A stretch of 64,000 nucleotides of DNA from Gp7-AA10 sp035636095 (GTDB lineage Bacteria > Acidobacteriota > Thermoanaerobaculia > Gp7-AA8). The stretch is taken from positions 124,001 through 188,000 of the forward strand of contig DASPZU010000025.1 in assembly GCA_035636095.1 (NCBI GenBank), given 5' to 3'. Numbering within the stretch: position 1 is the stretch's first letter; each line of letters begins with the position of its first letter. The translations under genes and the position numbers were made by a program. Under the pieces are notes generated by a model. That model was not told the origin of the DNA and searched no databases. It saw only the letters and a list, made by a program, of their open reading frames with translations. Positions 41,001-48,348 of this stretch are shown one piece after another.

Positions 41001-42557
41001 GCCAGCCGGTACAGAGACGCGCTGGGAGTGCCGCTGCCTGCCGGAATCGCGGAGCGGTTTCTGCGACCGGTCGCCGACGCGCCCGGCGATCTCGTTTTGC
41101 GATTTGCGCGGACGCACGGTCCGTTCACGCCCGCCGACGTCGCGCGCCGTTACGGACTCGGCATCGCGGTGATCACACAATCGCTGGAGCGCTTGGTCGA
41201 GCGCGGCCGGCTCGTCGAAGGCGAATTTCGTCCCGGCGGCACGCAGCGCGAGTGGTGCGACAACGAAGTGCTGCGGATCATTCGACGACGCTCGCTCGCC
41301 AAGCTGCGCCACGAAGTCGAGCCCGTCGAGACCCCTGTCTTTGCGCGGATGCTCGCGTCATGGCAGGGAGTGAGCCGAAAACGCAGCGGACTGGAAGCAC
41401 TCCTCCAGACCATCGAGACGCTTCAGGGCTATGCCATGCCGGCATCGATTTTCGAGAGCGAGATTTTGTCGGCCCGCTTGCAGGATTACCGGCCGTCGGA
41501 TCTCGACATGCTCAGCGCCGCCGGCGAAATCGTCTGGGTCGGCGTCGAGCCCCTCGGCGATCGCGACGGCCGTGTGGCGCTGTACCTAACGGATCATCTA
41601 CCGCTGCTCGGTGTGGGAGCGGCCGCCCTCGGCCGCTCAGCGGCGGGGGAGGCGCCCGCCGCCACACAGAAGATCATCGATTACCTCGCCCAGCACGGCG
41701 CTTCCTTTTTTACCCAGATTCAGGCCGCGATGGGCGGGTTTCCGAACGATGTCATCGCCGCGCTCTGGGATCTGGTTTGGAAAGGTGCCGTGACGAACGA
41801 TACCTTTCATGCGCTCCGCGCGTTCGCGCGGCGTGTGCGAGCGGGATCGCGTCTGCAGTTCCGGTCGCGGCGTACCGTTCCTGCCACGACGCAGGGACGC
41901 TGGTCACTCGTTCCGACATCCAACGCATCGACAACCGAGCGCGCAAAAGCGCTTGCGCAACAACTCATCGCGCGATACGGCGTTGTCATTCGCGAGGTGG
42001 CCGCTGTCGAGTCGATCCAGGGTGGGTTCAGCGCAATCTACCCTGTGCTCAAGGCGATGGAGGAGGCCGGACGCGTGCGCCGAGGCTATTTCGTGGCGGG
42101 GCAGGGAGCCACACAATTCGCGAGCGCCGGCGCGCTCGACCTTCTTCGCTCATTCCGCGATGAGCCGGAAGAACCGGAGACTCTGATGCTCGCGACGACC
42201 GATCCTGCGAATCCGTATGGCGCGCTCGTGAAATGGCCGGCGCAGGGGTTGACGCGGAGCGTTGGCGCGAGCGTGATCATCGTCAACGGCGCGCTGGCGT
42301 GTTACGTGACGCGTGGCGAGAAGGAGCTGCGAGTGTTCCTGCCGGAGGATGAGCCATCGCGAAGTCTGGTTGCCAGGCAAGTCGCCAGGGCGTTGGCGTC
42401 GCTCGTCGAAACGGGATCGCGTCGCGCGCTGTTGTTCGCTGAGGTCAACGACGAGCCTGTCGGACGGAGCGCCATCGCGCCGTTCCTGGTCGAAGCGGGC
42501 TTCAAACCGACATCGATGGGATATCAGATGCGAGCAGTGGCCGCCAGGAATGCCTGA
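38016..42557 (+). CDS. lhr: Lhr-type large ATP-dependent helicase
   Basis: 1513 aa from ATG at 38016. Motif I is IFAPTGSGKTLTAFLWALE, motif Ia YISPLKALAVDVERNLRAP, motif II IIVDEIHAIV, motif III GLSATQRPLDEVARFL, and motif VI IGRASHQVGSV with the preceding ATSSLELGIDMGAIDLVI. The Lhr winged-helix and beta-barrel follow, then a long C-terminal region of winged helices (about 900-1500). Lhr helicases translocate 3'-5' on DNA and work in repair. Three different repeats are read through in frame: at 38693-38765 (near residue 235), 40862-40922 (near 960) and 41613-41667 (near 1210). It overlaps the nei-like gene by 8 nt, so a repair operon is likely. Confidence 0.92.
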   Translation: MSSGLNADHVTSLTVFHPAVRDWFQRAFHQPTRAQQLGWPAIASGDWTLIFAPTGSGKTLTAFLWALERLMFSPRPPKERRCRVLYISPLKALAVDVERNLRAPLTGIANLATERGEHFNVPSLAIRTGDTPSAERSRFQRDPTDILITTPESIYLMLTSNVREMLRGVDTIIVDEIHAIVPNKRGAHLALSLERLSRLTEKPPQRIGLSATQRPLDEVARFLGGFEVAQSRGLGAEEPRDPATAQPRNRPITIIDTGEKKQLSLRVEVPVEEMAKLGEVKGLPSGPAQAESRTSIWPAIHPRLLELIRAHRSTLLFVNSRRLAERLAAALNELAGETLVQAHHGSIARAQRVEIEDNLKSGRLPALVATSSLELGIDMGAIDLVIQIEAPPSIASGMQRIGRASHQVGSVSSGIIFPKYRGDLLAAAAVTDAMHRGAIEPTRYPRNPLDVLAQHVVAMVSVDDWHADQLFDAIRGAAPFAELSRTSFDGLLDMLSGLYPSDEFAELRPRITWDRMTNVITARPGAKRIAITSGGTIPDRGLYGVFLAGAEKGNARVGELDEEMVFESRVGETFLLGASTWRIEEITHDRVLVTPAPGQPGKMPFWRADAAERSVPFGAEIGRLIREIRESKPRDAVRRLVEQHDLDAIAAKNFLQYLEDQHAATGAVPDDRTIVVERVLDDLGDWRVCVLTPFGGKIHAPWAMAVTAKVRRELAIDVETMWSDDGFIIRFPETDLPPAADLVMPDADEVEELVMRQLGASSLFAAKFREAAARALLLPRHRPQGRAPLWHQRKRAYDLLQVAAQFGSFPIILETYREVLRDVFDVPALVETLRRVRDRSIRTVVADTEKPSPFAGSLLFRYVANFLYDGDAPLAERRAQALAIDQAQLRSLLGEPELRELLDPDALAQVELELQHLDDRHKAKSVDAIHDLLLRIGDLTTEEVAARFSPSPRPSPRERGEGARSAGEGLLDLAKSRRIIEIAMAGQRRWIAAEDASRYRDALGVPLPAGIAERFLRPVADAPGDLVLRFARTHGPFTPADVARRYGLGIAVITQSLERLVERGRLVEGEFRPGGTQREWCDNEVLRIIRRRSLAKLRHEVEPVETPVFARMLASWQGVSRKRSGLEALLQTIETLQGYAMPASIFESEILSARLQDYRPSDLDMLSAAGEIVWVGVEPLGDRDGRVALYLTDHLPLLGVGAAALGRSAAGEAPAATQKIIDYLAQHGASFFTQIQAAMGGFPNDVIAALWDLVWKGAVTNDTFHALRAFARRVRAGSRLQFRSRRTVPATTQGRWSLVPTSNASTTERAKALAQQLIARYGVVIREVAAVESIQGGFSAIYPVLKAMEEAGRVRRGYFVAGQGATQFASAGALDLLRSFRDEPEEPETLMLATTDPANPYGALVKWPAQGLTRSVGASVIIVNGALACYVTRGEKELRVFLPEDEPSRSLVARQVARALASLVETGSRRALLFAEVNDEPVGRSAIAPFLVEAGFKPTSMGYQMRAVAARNA
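38693..38765. repeat. Inverted tandem-octad repeat C inside the Lhr gene
   Basis: The right arm reads CGCGAGAC, CCCGCGAC, CGCGCAAC, CGCGCAAC; the left arm (38693-38722) is the inverted form (GGTTGCGCAG, TCTCGCGG, TCTCGG). It is closely related in sequence to repeat B, 1.5 kb away, and encodes a polar stretch ending TAQPRNRPIT. Confidence 0.8.
40862..40922. repeat. CCCCTCACCCC palindromic repeat inside the Lhr gene
   Basis: Nested inverted repeats: outer CCCCTCACCC/GGGTGAGGGG and inner CCCTCTCCCC/GGGGAGAGGG. A second copy lies at 50778-50830 over the uvrA 3' end. It is read in frame as a Ser/Pro/Arg/Gly-rich insertion. Confidence 0.85.
41613..41667. repeat. 55-nt GC-rich palindromic repeat, copy 2 (inside the Lhr gene)
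   Basis: Same ends and length as 35621-35675. It encodes VGAAALGRSAAGEAPAAT between two domains of the helicase, almost the same peptide as in the Wzt linker because the reading frame is the same. Confidence 0.8.
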
Positions 42558-43302
42558 AGGCGACATCATCTTCCGCATCGCGCGCACACTCGATCGCGCG
42601 CTGTCCGGGAAAATAGTCACACGATTCGAGACGGCTCTGCCGAAACTTCAACGCGCGTCGATTCGTGGCAGAACGATTCAACGCGTCCGCTCGGTCGGTA
42701 AGCACCTGATCATTGATTTTTCCGATGGTCTTCTTCTTCGAACGCATCTGGGCATGAACGGAAGCTGGCATCTCTACCGCTCCGGTGAGCGGTGGAGGCG
42801 CCGACATGAGGACATGCGCGTGGTCATCGCCACCGACGATTTCGAAGCTGTCGGCTTCAACATTCCTGTAGCGGAGCTCAACAGCGTTCCTACGCTCGGC
42901 CCCGATCTCCTCGGCGAATCATTCGACAGCGATGAGGCGGTCACGCGGATGCGGGTGCATGGCTCGAGGGAGATCGCTGATGTCCTCCTGGATCAACACG
43001 TGGTGGCCGGAATCGGCAACATCTACAAATCGGAAGTCCTTTACGCATGCGGTATCAATCCGTTCACTCGCGCCGACGCGCTCACCGAGGACGCTCTGCG
43101 ACGCATGGTGAGGAAAGCGCGCGCGATGTTGCAGCGCAGTACGCGTTCTCAGGTTTACGGGCGCGGCGGTCAACCTTGTCGCAGATGCGGATCGCGGATC
43201 GAATATCGCAAGCAGGGCCCCGACGTTCGCGGCACTTACTGGTGCCCGAAGTGCCAGCCCTTGCGGCCGAACCGAGTGCCTGACACCATTACGCCATGTT
43301 GA
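42550..43302 (+). CDS. Fpg/Nei-family DNA glycosylase (endonuclease VIII-like)
   Basis: 250 aa from ATG at 42550, inside the end of the Lhr frame. The N terminus PEGDIIFRIARTLDRAL gives the catalytic Pro (residue 2 of the primary product) and Glu; PEGD is the Nei-type version. VGKHLIIDFSDGLLLRTHLG contains the conserved Lys, and LLDQHVVAGIGNIYKSEVLY is the H2TH region. The C-terminal zinc finger is CRRCGSRIEY...YWCPKC. It excises oxidised bases and nicks the strand. The frame open further upstream overlaps lhr and is not homologous. Confidence 0.92.
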   Translation: MPEGDIIFRIARTLDRALSGKIVTRFETALPKLQRASIRGRTIQRVRSVGKHLIIDFSDGLLLRTHLGMNGSWHLYRSGERWRRRHEDMRVVIATDDFEAVGFNIPVAELNSVPTLGPDLLGESFDSDEAVTRMRVHGSREIADVLLDQHVVAGIGNIYKSEVLYACGINPFTRADALTEDALRRMVRKARAMLQRSTRSQVYGRGGQPCRRCGSRIEYRKQGPDVRGTYWCPKCQPLRPNRVPDTITPC

Positions 43303-43577
43303 TCAAGGGAATGACGGAACAGGAAATCCGCGTGCTGCAGGAGTTTCGGCGGCTGACCACGGAAACGATGCCCCTGGCCACGATCAAAACAATCAAGCAT
43401 CCCGTAGGAGGAGGGGAGGCGCCCGCCTTCTCGCTGGTCCAGAAGGGGTATCTCAGCGCGGATGACGCCCGTCAGAGCTTCAGCTTGACGCAAAAAGCCA
43501 AGGATTTCCTTGTCTACGACCCGAAGCCGGAGTTCGAAGAACCCTCCTCCGCCGCCTCTGAAGAAGTTACGGAATAG
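43296..43577 (+). CDS. Small acidic-tailed protein, possible winged helix
   Basis: 93 aa overlapping the glycosylase gene by 7 nt. TEQEIRVLQEFRRLTTETMP and FSLTQKAKDFLVYDPKP suggest a small helical/winged-helix fold. The middle segment (HPVGGGEAPAFSL) is encoded by a piece resembling the 55-nt GC-rich repeat. The C terminus is acidic (EFEEPSSAASEEVTE). No family recognised. Position implies co-transcription with lhr and the glycosylase gene. Confidence 0.55.
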   Translation: MLIKGMTEQEIRVLQEFRRLTTETMPLATIKTIKHPVGGGEAPAFSLVQKGYLSADDARQSFSLTQKAKDFLVYDPKPEFEEPSSAASEEVTE

Positions 43578-43675
43578 ATGCACACAAATTGGTGCTATAC
43601 GTGAAGAGACTGCAATATCAGCACTTTACGGCGCAGAGCGTCGGGCCCGAGTGTCGATCTGGCGCGTAACCAGCG

Positions 43676-43704
43676 TTGACTCAATCACTTAACGAGAGTA
43701 CGAT
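43676..43704 (+). promoter_or_regulatory. Sigma-70-like promoter of the Fic/Doc-like gene
   Basis: TTGACT (43676-43681), a 17-nt spacer and TACGAT (43699-43704) lie 26 nt before the ATG at 43730. The rest of the 152-bp gap from 43578 holds nothing recognisable. Confidence 0.6.
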
Positions 43705-43729
43705 GTCCCGCTGAGGACTGAGATGAAGC

Positions 43730-44422
43730 ATGGCCACAAAGAAAAAGGCAAAAAAGTCCAAGCCAAGCCCTCAGGCAAAAAAGCCTCAAAAAGCAAAGCA
43801 GCTCAAGCCGCAAAAAGCAAAAAAAGCAGCGGCCCCTCCCCTGCCGCGGCCAGGGGTGGCTCCAATGGGAAGGGCCGGGGGAAGGGAAGTCCCGACGCTC
43901 CGGCGTTCAATAACCCGGTTGTCGCAACAGCTTTCAGGCGGGCTGTCAAAAAATATCCCAACGCTTTCCGGCGCCTCACAGACTAACGGCGGTGTTCGAT
44001 ACCTCACCGTTCAGGATCTGGTCGATCTGCATCGCGCGGTGAGCGTCGAGTTCGGTGGAACGCAAGCGCATCCCGGTGTGGTCGAATCGCAATTTGGCCT
44101 GATCAACGCCGTTCAGCGTCCGCAAGTCACGACATTGGGCCGCGAAGCGTACCCATCTTTTCCCGACAAAGTGGCAGCGTTTCTGTTCGCTCTACTGACG
44201 CACAGCCCGTTTCGGGGAGGCAATCGGCGCGTTGCGCTGGCGTCGTTGTTCGCATTTTGCGAGCTCAACAATCGCACCATCGATTCGCGCGTGATGGACG
44301 AAAAAACCGCCGAGACGCTCTTCAAGCGCGCGGCGGCGCATCGCGAGCTCGGCATCGCGCCCGAGAATGTTTTTCGCGAGATCCGCGAGATTCTGACGCG
44401 AGCGATCGTCTCGCTGCAGTAG
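43730..44422 (+). CDS. Fic/Doc-like protein with Lys-rich N-terminal tail and altered active-site motif
   Basis: 230 aa. Residues 1-45 are Lys/Ala/Pro-rich (ATKKKAKKSKPSPQAKKPQK), like a histone-type nucleic-acid-binding tail. Residues about 95-225 are the Doc fold: LTVQDLVDLHRAVSVEFGG, HPGVVESQFGLINAVQRPQ, AYPSFPDKVAAFLFALLTHS and PFRGGNRRVALASLFAF. The Fic motif HPFx(D/E)GN(G/K)R reads HSPFRGGNRR here, so the His is displaced by one and the acidic residue is Gly. Fic/Doc enzymes modify proteins with AMP or phosphate. No antitoxin gene is seen. A second Lys-rich frame (ATG 43723, 87 aa) overlaps the tail. Confidence 0.72.
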   Translation: MATKKKAKKSKPSPQAKKPQKAKQLKPQKAKKAAAPPLPRPGVAPMGRAGGREVPTLRRSITRLSQQLSGGLSKNIPTLSGASQTNGGVRYLTVQDLVDLHRAVSVEFGGTQAHPGVVESQFGLINAVQRPQVTTLGREAYPSFPDKVAAFLFALLTHSPFRGGNRRVALASLFAFCELNNRTIDSRVMDEKTAETLFKRAAAHRELGIAPENVFREIREILTRAIVSLQ

Positions 44423-44425
44423 GCA

Positions 44426-44797
44426 TCATCCGCGCGCCGCGGGACGCGGCCGCTCTTCCAGCGGTTCGTTGTGCAGAGCGGCGTTGATCCTGCCGAGCAA
44501 AATGCGCGTGACGCGCAGATCATGGCCGGCATCGACCAGCAGAATCGTGATGTCGCCGCCGCCCCACATCAGGCCGGCGAGCACAAGGAGCTTGGTGGCC
44601 TCGCCGATCAACGTCATCAGCGCCGCCGTCCCCTCGGTCACGAATCCGGTGATCACTTCGCCGATCAGCATCACCACCATCAGAATCGCGAGGATTTTGA
44701 ACAGCCGCGCGATGTACCGCAGCGTCACATACGGTTCGAGATCTTCGTCCCGGACTTCTTCGAAATGAAAACGCTTGTCAGAGTTTTCAGTCGCCAC
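44426..44797 (-). CDS. Two-helix membrane protein of unknown function
   Basis: 123 aa from GTG at 44797, preceded by AGGAGG 4 nt upstream. Hydrophobic segments are IARLFKILAILMVVMLIGEV (about 37-58) and AALMTLIGEATKLLVLAGLM (about 64-90), with a cytoplasmic-like charged N terminus (KRFHFEEVRDEDLEPYVTL). No family recognised. It is the last gene of the minus-strand operon and begins 8 nt after the M15 peptidase gene. Confidence 0.6.
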   Translation of the reverse strand: MATENSDKRFHFEEVRDEDLEPYVTLRYIARLFKILAILMVVMLIGEVITGFVTEGTAALMTLIGEATKLLVLAGLMWGGGDITILLVDAGHDLRVTRILLGRINAALHNEPLEERPRPAARG

Positions 44798-44805
44798 AAA
44801 ACCTC

Positions 44806-45975
44806 CTACCCATTGCCTACCCCTCGCCATCGCGCGCGGTAACCGCGCACGTCGATGTGCGTAAAGGGTCCATGTCCGCCAGATGCGGAATAAACGCCAA
44901 CTCCACCCATCAGCTCGGGATGCTTCTGTTCCACCCTTTCCACAGCCTGCTGAATGACTTGCGCATCGCGCTCGTCGACCCGATGGTCACCGTTGAGGTC
45001 GTCCATCACGCCGTTGCCGTCGTTGTCGACGAAGACATCGGAGGCATCGCCGAACATGTGCCGGCTCAGGTTCGCGCGGCCGGCGGTATTGCCGCCGTGG
45101 ACGTTGTAGTTCGGCGTGCGGAAACCGCTCATGATGGTGAGACGCCGGACCGGATGCCCCATCGCCTGCAGCTCCTGGATCGTCAGCTCCAGTTTGTCGA
45201 GCAGCTTGGGATTCAGCAGGAGGTATTTCGGCCAGACATTCGGTTGATCCTTGGTCAGGAAATCGCGAAGTTTGAAATGCGCCGATACGTGCGTGTCGGC
45301 GTTTTGCGGTGTGACCTCGATGAATCCGCTCGGATTCGCGTACGCCGGCGTTTTCGGAGTTCCGCCGCGCTCGAAGGGCCAGTTGCCGAGGTAATAGAGA
45401 CCGATGTGACCCTTTTGCTTTTCGGAAAACGGCACGAGCGTGATCAGACTGAAATCCTGCATCTGCCGCGTCGCCTCATTGAGTTGCACTGCCAATTTGT
45501 AAATGCCGGGATCCGCGGGCGCGATGAACTCCGACGACACCTGCCCGCCGCTTCCGCCCACCAGAACACTCTTCGTTCCCGGCGGCACCTTCGGCACGAT
45601 CGGGGATCCGGGCGTACGCGTCGCGAATTCGACCTGTCCGCTCGCGCCCCGAAGCGGACTCAGAAAGGTCATCGCTGCATCGCTGATGAACGCCGCTGTC
45701 GGCGCAGTGGGCTGGGTCAGCGAGGCAGTGATCTGCTGTGTCGGGGCGGGTGGCGGGGGTGCCGGCTCGGCCCTGACTTTTGCTTCCTGCGCTTCGCGAG
45801 CGATCTCGCGACGCACGTCAACTGCTTGTCGAATCGCGCTCACCCAGGCGGTCAAATAGAGGAGCACAACGATCACGCCGATCCACGTGAAGATGTGCTC
45901 CTCGCGTTCGGTCAGGCCGCCGAAAATGCGACTGCCACGCCTCGGGGCCGGAAGAAGAGCTGCCTCTGACACCAC
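44806..45975 (-). CDS. Membrane-anchored M15A/DUF882-type peptidase
   Basis: 389 aa. A single anchor is at about 31-48 (TWIGVIVVLLYLTAWVSAI), followed by a Pro/Ala linker (EPAPPPPAPTQQITA) and two beta-rich regions. The C-terminal domain has RRLTIMSGFRTPNYN, RHMFGDASDVFVDNDGNG (zinc His and Asp) and GGHGPFTHIDVRGYRARW (catalytic Asp and zinc His). This is the M15A peptidase/DUF882 pattern of D-Ala-D-Ala carboxypeptidase relatives acting on peptidoglycan. The insert DNDGNGVMDDLNGDHRVDER resembles a calcium-binding dockerin-like loop. It lies between the VWA gene and the small membrane protein gene in one operon. Confidence 0.85.
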   Translation of the reverse strand: MVSEAALLPAPRRGSRIFGGLTEREEHIFTWIGVIVVLLYLTAWVSAIRQAVDVRREIAREAQEAKVRAEPAPPPPAPTQQITASLTQPTAPTAAFISDAAMTFLSPLRGASGQVEFATRTPGSPIVPKVPPGTKSVLVGGSGGQVSSEFIAPADPGIYKLAVQLNEATRQMQDFSLITLVPFSEKQKGHIGLYYLGNWPFERGGTPKTPAYANPSGFIEVTPQNADTHVSAHFKLRDFLTKDQPNVWPKYLLLNPKLLDKLELTIQELQAMGHPVRRLTIMSGFRTPNYNVHGGNTAGRANLSRHMFGDASDVFVDNDGNGVMDDLNGDHRVDERDAQVIQQAVERVEQKHPELMGGVGVYSASGGHGPFTHIDVRGYRARWRGVGNG

Positions 45976-46001
45976 CCTTGCCGGTTCAACAAAGGTGCCC
46001 G

Positions 46002-47402
46002 CTAGGGAAAGTAACCCTTGGGGATCCGCAACTGCTGACCGGTCCTTGACGCGATCAGGAGCGAGTGCCAGGTGTCGGCAGCGGAGGCGTCGGAGTAAAA
46101 ATCGAGCTGATACTGCTGGCGCAGCTCCTGCGCCAGCCGTCCGTATACGGGCGGCAGCTCGCTCTCTTTTTGGATGATGGAATACGTCGCGCCGGTATCG
46201 CGCGCGACAGAGGCGAGCTTTCGCGCCTGAAGCTGCCCGATCCCGAATCGCATCAACTTCATCAGCATCCGGTTCTTGATGATCGGATACAACGGAACGC
46301 CGGCGTAGCGGGAGTAGTGGATCAGATGATCGAGCTTGAAGGTGCTTCCCTGATCGACTCCGTCCGTGAAAATCACCAGCGCGCGGCGTCCCGACTGCTT
46401 CTGCAGCTCGTAGAGCATTTCAATAGCCGAGTCGTAGAGGTGTGTTTCGCCGCCGGGTTTGACGCTGTCGACCGCCCTGGCCGCGGCATTGAAATCATTG
46501 GTGAAAGGCGACAGCCAGAAAAGCGTTTGATTGAAGCCGACGACCGCGATCCGGTCGGTCGGCCGCAGCAGCGCTTGTGCGAACTGTTTGGCGGCCGCTT
46601 TCACGACCGGCATCTCCTCGATCATGCTCTCGGAGTAATCGATGAGAAGGATCACATGCAGGGGCTGATCGGAGGCCGGGACCAGCGCTTCGATTTTTCG
46701 CGGTTTGCCGTCGTCGAGGAGCGTCAATTCTTCGAGTCGCGGGGGCCGATCGCTTCCGACAACAGAAAGCGGAACTTGCTGCAGCGTGACGTCGACGCGT
46801 TCGCTCGGATTGGTGCCGAAGAAGAGAACGTCGTTTGCCTCCTCGCCGCCAACGGTGTGCACCACGACCCGCGCGTATACCGCGTGTGGAAACTTTGACG
46901 GATCGATGGCCATCTGATACGGCGCGGTGGTTGCGGTCCCGATCTTCTCTTCGCCGATGAAAAAATCGGCGCCGGTGATCGCGAGCTCCGGTGGCTTCAC
47001 AATCGCGGCCGACAACATTCCGCCGCCGCTCTGCAGGTGAACGCGAAAGGGCGGCTGGGGATCGTTGATCACCATTTCGTCTTCGCCGGCCATGTTGTTC
47101 TGCGCGTCGTAACCGACGACGCGAATTCGCAATCGGCGGATGTAGTCGCCGACGTTGACCGGGATCACCACCGACCTTCCCCGTGCCTCGGTGTACTTCA
47201 CGCCGTTGACGTACAGCTCGACGCGCACGACGTTCTCGCCGACGCTGGCGGGGACGTACAACATGCCGTGAACCAGGCCCTCGAGTTTTTGGGTGATTTT
47301 TACCGGCTGCGCGAAAGCTGCCGCCGCGATGAAGAAAGGGATGAGGGATGAGGGATGAGGGATGAAGCGCATTATTTTGCGAGCGGCCTTTTCAGCCCTC
47401 AT
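46002..47402 (-). CDS. Secreted von Willebrand factor A-domain protein
   Basis: 466 aa. The signal peptide (MRAEKAARKIMRFIPHPSSL, then IPFFIAAAAFAQ) is encoded across inverted heptad repeat D. A beta-rich N-terminal region (VRVELYVNGVKYTEARGRSV) is followed by a VWA domain from about residue 245: VILLIDYSESMIEEMPVV (MIDAS DxSxS), IAVVGFNQTLFWLSPFT, GGETHLYDSAIEMLYEL and ALVIFTDGVDQGS. The arrangement recalls the VWFA-related domain proteins abundant in Acidobacteriota. The function is not known. It overlaps the LigD-Pol gene by 11 nt and lies 26 nt before the M15 peptidase gene. Confidence 0.85.
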   Translation of the reverse strand: MRAEKAARKIMRFIPHPSSLIPFFIAAAAFAQPVKITQKLEGLVHGMLYVPASVGENVVRVELYVNGVKYTEARGRSVVIPVNVGDYIRRLRIRVVGYDAQNNMAGEDEMVINDPQPPFRVHLQSGGGMLSAAIVKPPELAITGADFFIGEEKIGTATTAPYQMAIDPSKFPHAVYARVVVHTVGGEEANDVLFFGTNPSERVDVTLQQVPLSVVGSDRPPRLEELTLLDDGKPRKIEALVPASDQPLHVILLIDYSESMIEEMPVVKAAAKQFAQALLRPTDRIAVVGFNQTLFWLSPFTNDFNAAARAVDSVKPGGETHLYDSAIEMLYELQKQSGRRALVIFTDGVDQGSTFKLDHLIHYSRYAGVPLYPIIKNRMLMKLMRFGIGQLQARKLASVARDTGATYSIIQKESELPPVYGRLAQELRQQYQLDFYSDASAADTWHSLLIASRTGQQLRIPKGYFP

Positions 47403-47415
47403 CCCTCTGCCCTTT
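47335..47415. repeat. Inverted tandem-heptad repeat D (unit GGGATGA)
   Basis: Three to four GGGATGA units at 47338-47366 face CCCTCATCCCTCTGCCC at 47396-47412. On the minus strand the right arm contains the VWA start and the LigD-Pol stop, and the left arm encodes the hydrophobic part of the VWA signal peptide. Confidence 0.85.
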
Positions 47416-48348
47416 GTTGAACATCTTACGAAGGTCGAAGCGTTTCTTCCCGACCGGCACCGGTTTCCACAGATCGCCGACTTCGCGGACGCGCTCCAGC
47501 ACGTTGTCGATGCGGAAGTCTTCGATCTGCACGCCCTCTTCGATTTCTTCCCATGTCACCGGCGTCGAAACGGAGGCCACCGGCGTCGGTCGAATGGAGT
47601 AGATCGATGCCAGAGTGCGTCCCCACGCGTTCTGGTTGTAGTCGACCAGCACGCGTCCGTGGGGGCGCTTCACTTTGCGATATTCGGCGGTGATGACTTC
47701 GGAATGCCGCGACTCGAGCTCCATCGCAATGGTCTTGGCCACTGCCCACACTTCTTTTTGCGTCGGACCACGCACGATCGGAACGTACACGTGAATGCCT
47801 TTCGAACCGGTCGTCTTTGCGTAGGTCGGCATTGAAAGCCGATCGAGGATGTCGCGTACGCGCAGCGCGACCTGGCGCACCTTTTTGAAATCCGCACCGG
47901 GCCCCGGATCGAGATCGAAGTGCAGAACATCGGGGCGGTCCCAATCGTCACACTTCGCATACCACTGATTCAGATCGATGCAGCCGAGGTTGATGACCCA
48001 CATGAGCGCGGGGAGGTCCTGGATCATGGGGAAGTTGACGGGACCTTCGTTGTGCGGAATGGCGCAGATCTCGATCCAGTCCGGCCGCGGTTCCGGCGCC
48101 CGCTTCATGTAAAAAAAATCGCCCTCGGCACCATTCGGATAGCGCTTCATCACCATGGCCCGATCGACGATGTGTGGCAACAGCCACGGCGAAATGTCGG
48201 CGTAGTACTGCAGCAGATCGCGTTTGGTCAGCTTGAGCTTTTTCCAGAAGAGCTTGCGGAGATTGGTGAGCTGCACTTCGCGGTCGCCGAGGCGCAGGAT
48301 GACGTTGTCGGTATCCTTCGGCAGCGCGAGCGATTTCACGGCCGGCAT
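47392..48348 (-). CDS. LigD-type primase-polymerase domain protein (NHEJ)
   Basis: 318 aa. LTNLRKLFWKKLKLTKRDLL, MVMKRYPNGAEGDFFYMKRA, the catalytic acidic pair in DVLHFDLDPGPGADF, and TTGSKGIHVYVPIVRG (phosphate-binding) with RVLVDYNQNAWGRTLASIYS identify the archaeo-eukaryotic primase-like polymerase domain of LigD. It fills gaps in non-homologous end joining. Ligase and phosphoesterase domains are absent, and no ku gene is in the window, so it is a stand-alone version. It overlaps the ADH gene by 13 nt at its start and the VWA gene by 11 nt at its end. Confidence 0.93.
   Translation of the reverse strand: MPAVKSLALPKDTDNVILRLGDREVQLTNLRKLFWKKLKLTKRDLLQYYADISPWLLPHIVDRAMVMKRYPNGAEGDFFYMKRAPEPRPDWIEICAIPHNEGPVNFPMIQDLPALMWVINLGCIDLNQWYAKCDDWDRPDVLHFDLDPGPGADFKKVRQVALRVRDILDRLSMPTYAKTTGSKGIHVYVPIVRGPTQKEVWAVAKTIAMELESRHSEVITAEYRKVKRPHGRVLVDYNQNAWGRTLASIYSIRPTPVASVSTPVTWEEIEEGVQIEDFRIDNVLERVREVGDLWKPVPVGKKRFDLRKMFNKGQRDEG

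Noticed and set aside
38016..42557. Frameshifts or pseudogenisation of lhr by the three repeats
   Set aside because: The frame remains open for 1513 codons and all helicase motifs are present on both sides of each repeat.
43723..43986. 87-aa Lys-rich frame overlapping the Fic/Doc-like gene
   Set aside because: It resembles the tail of the other frame because the DNA is rich in AAA/AAG; it has no domain and ends within the Fic/Doc gene. Kept only as a remark.
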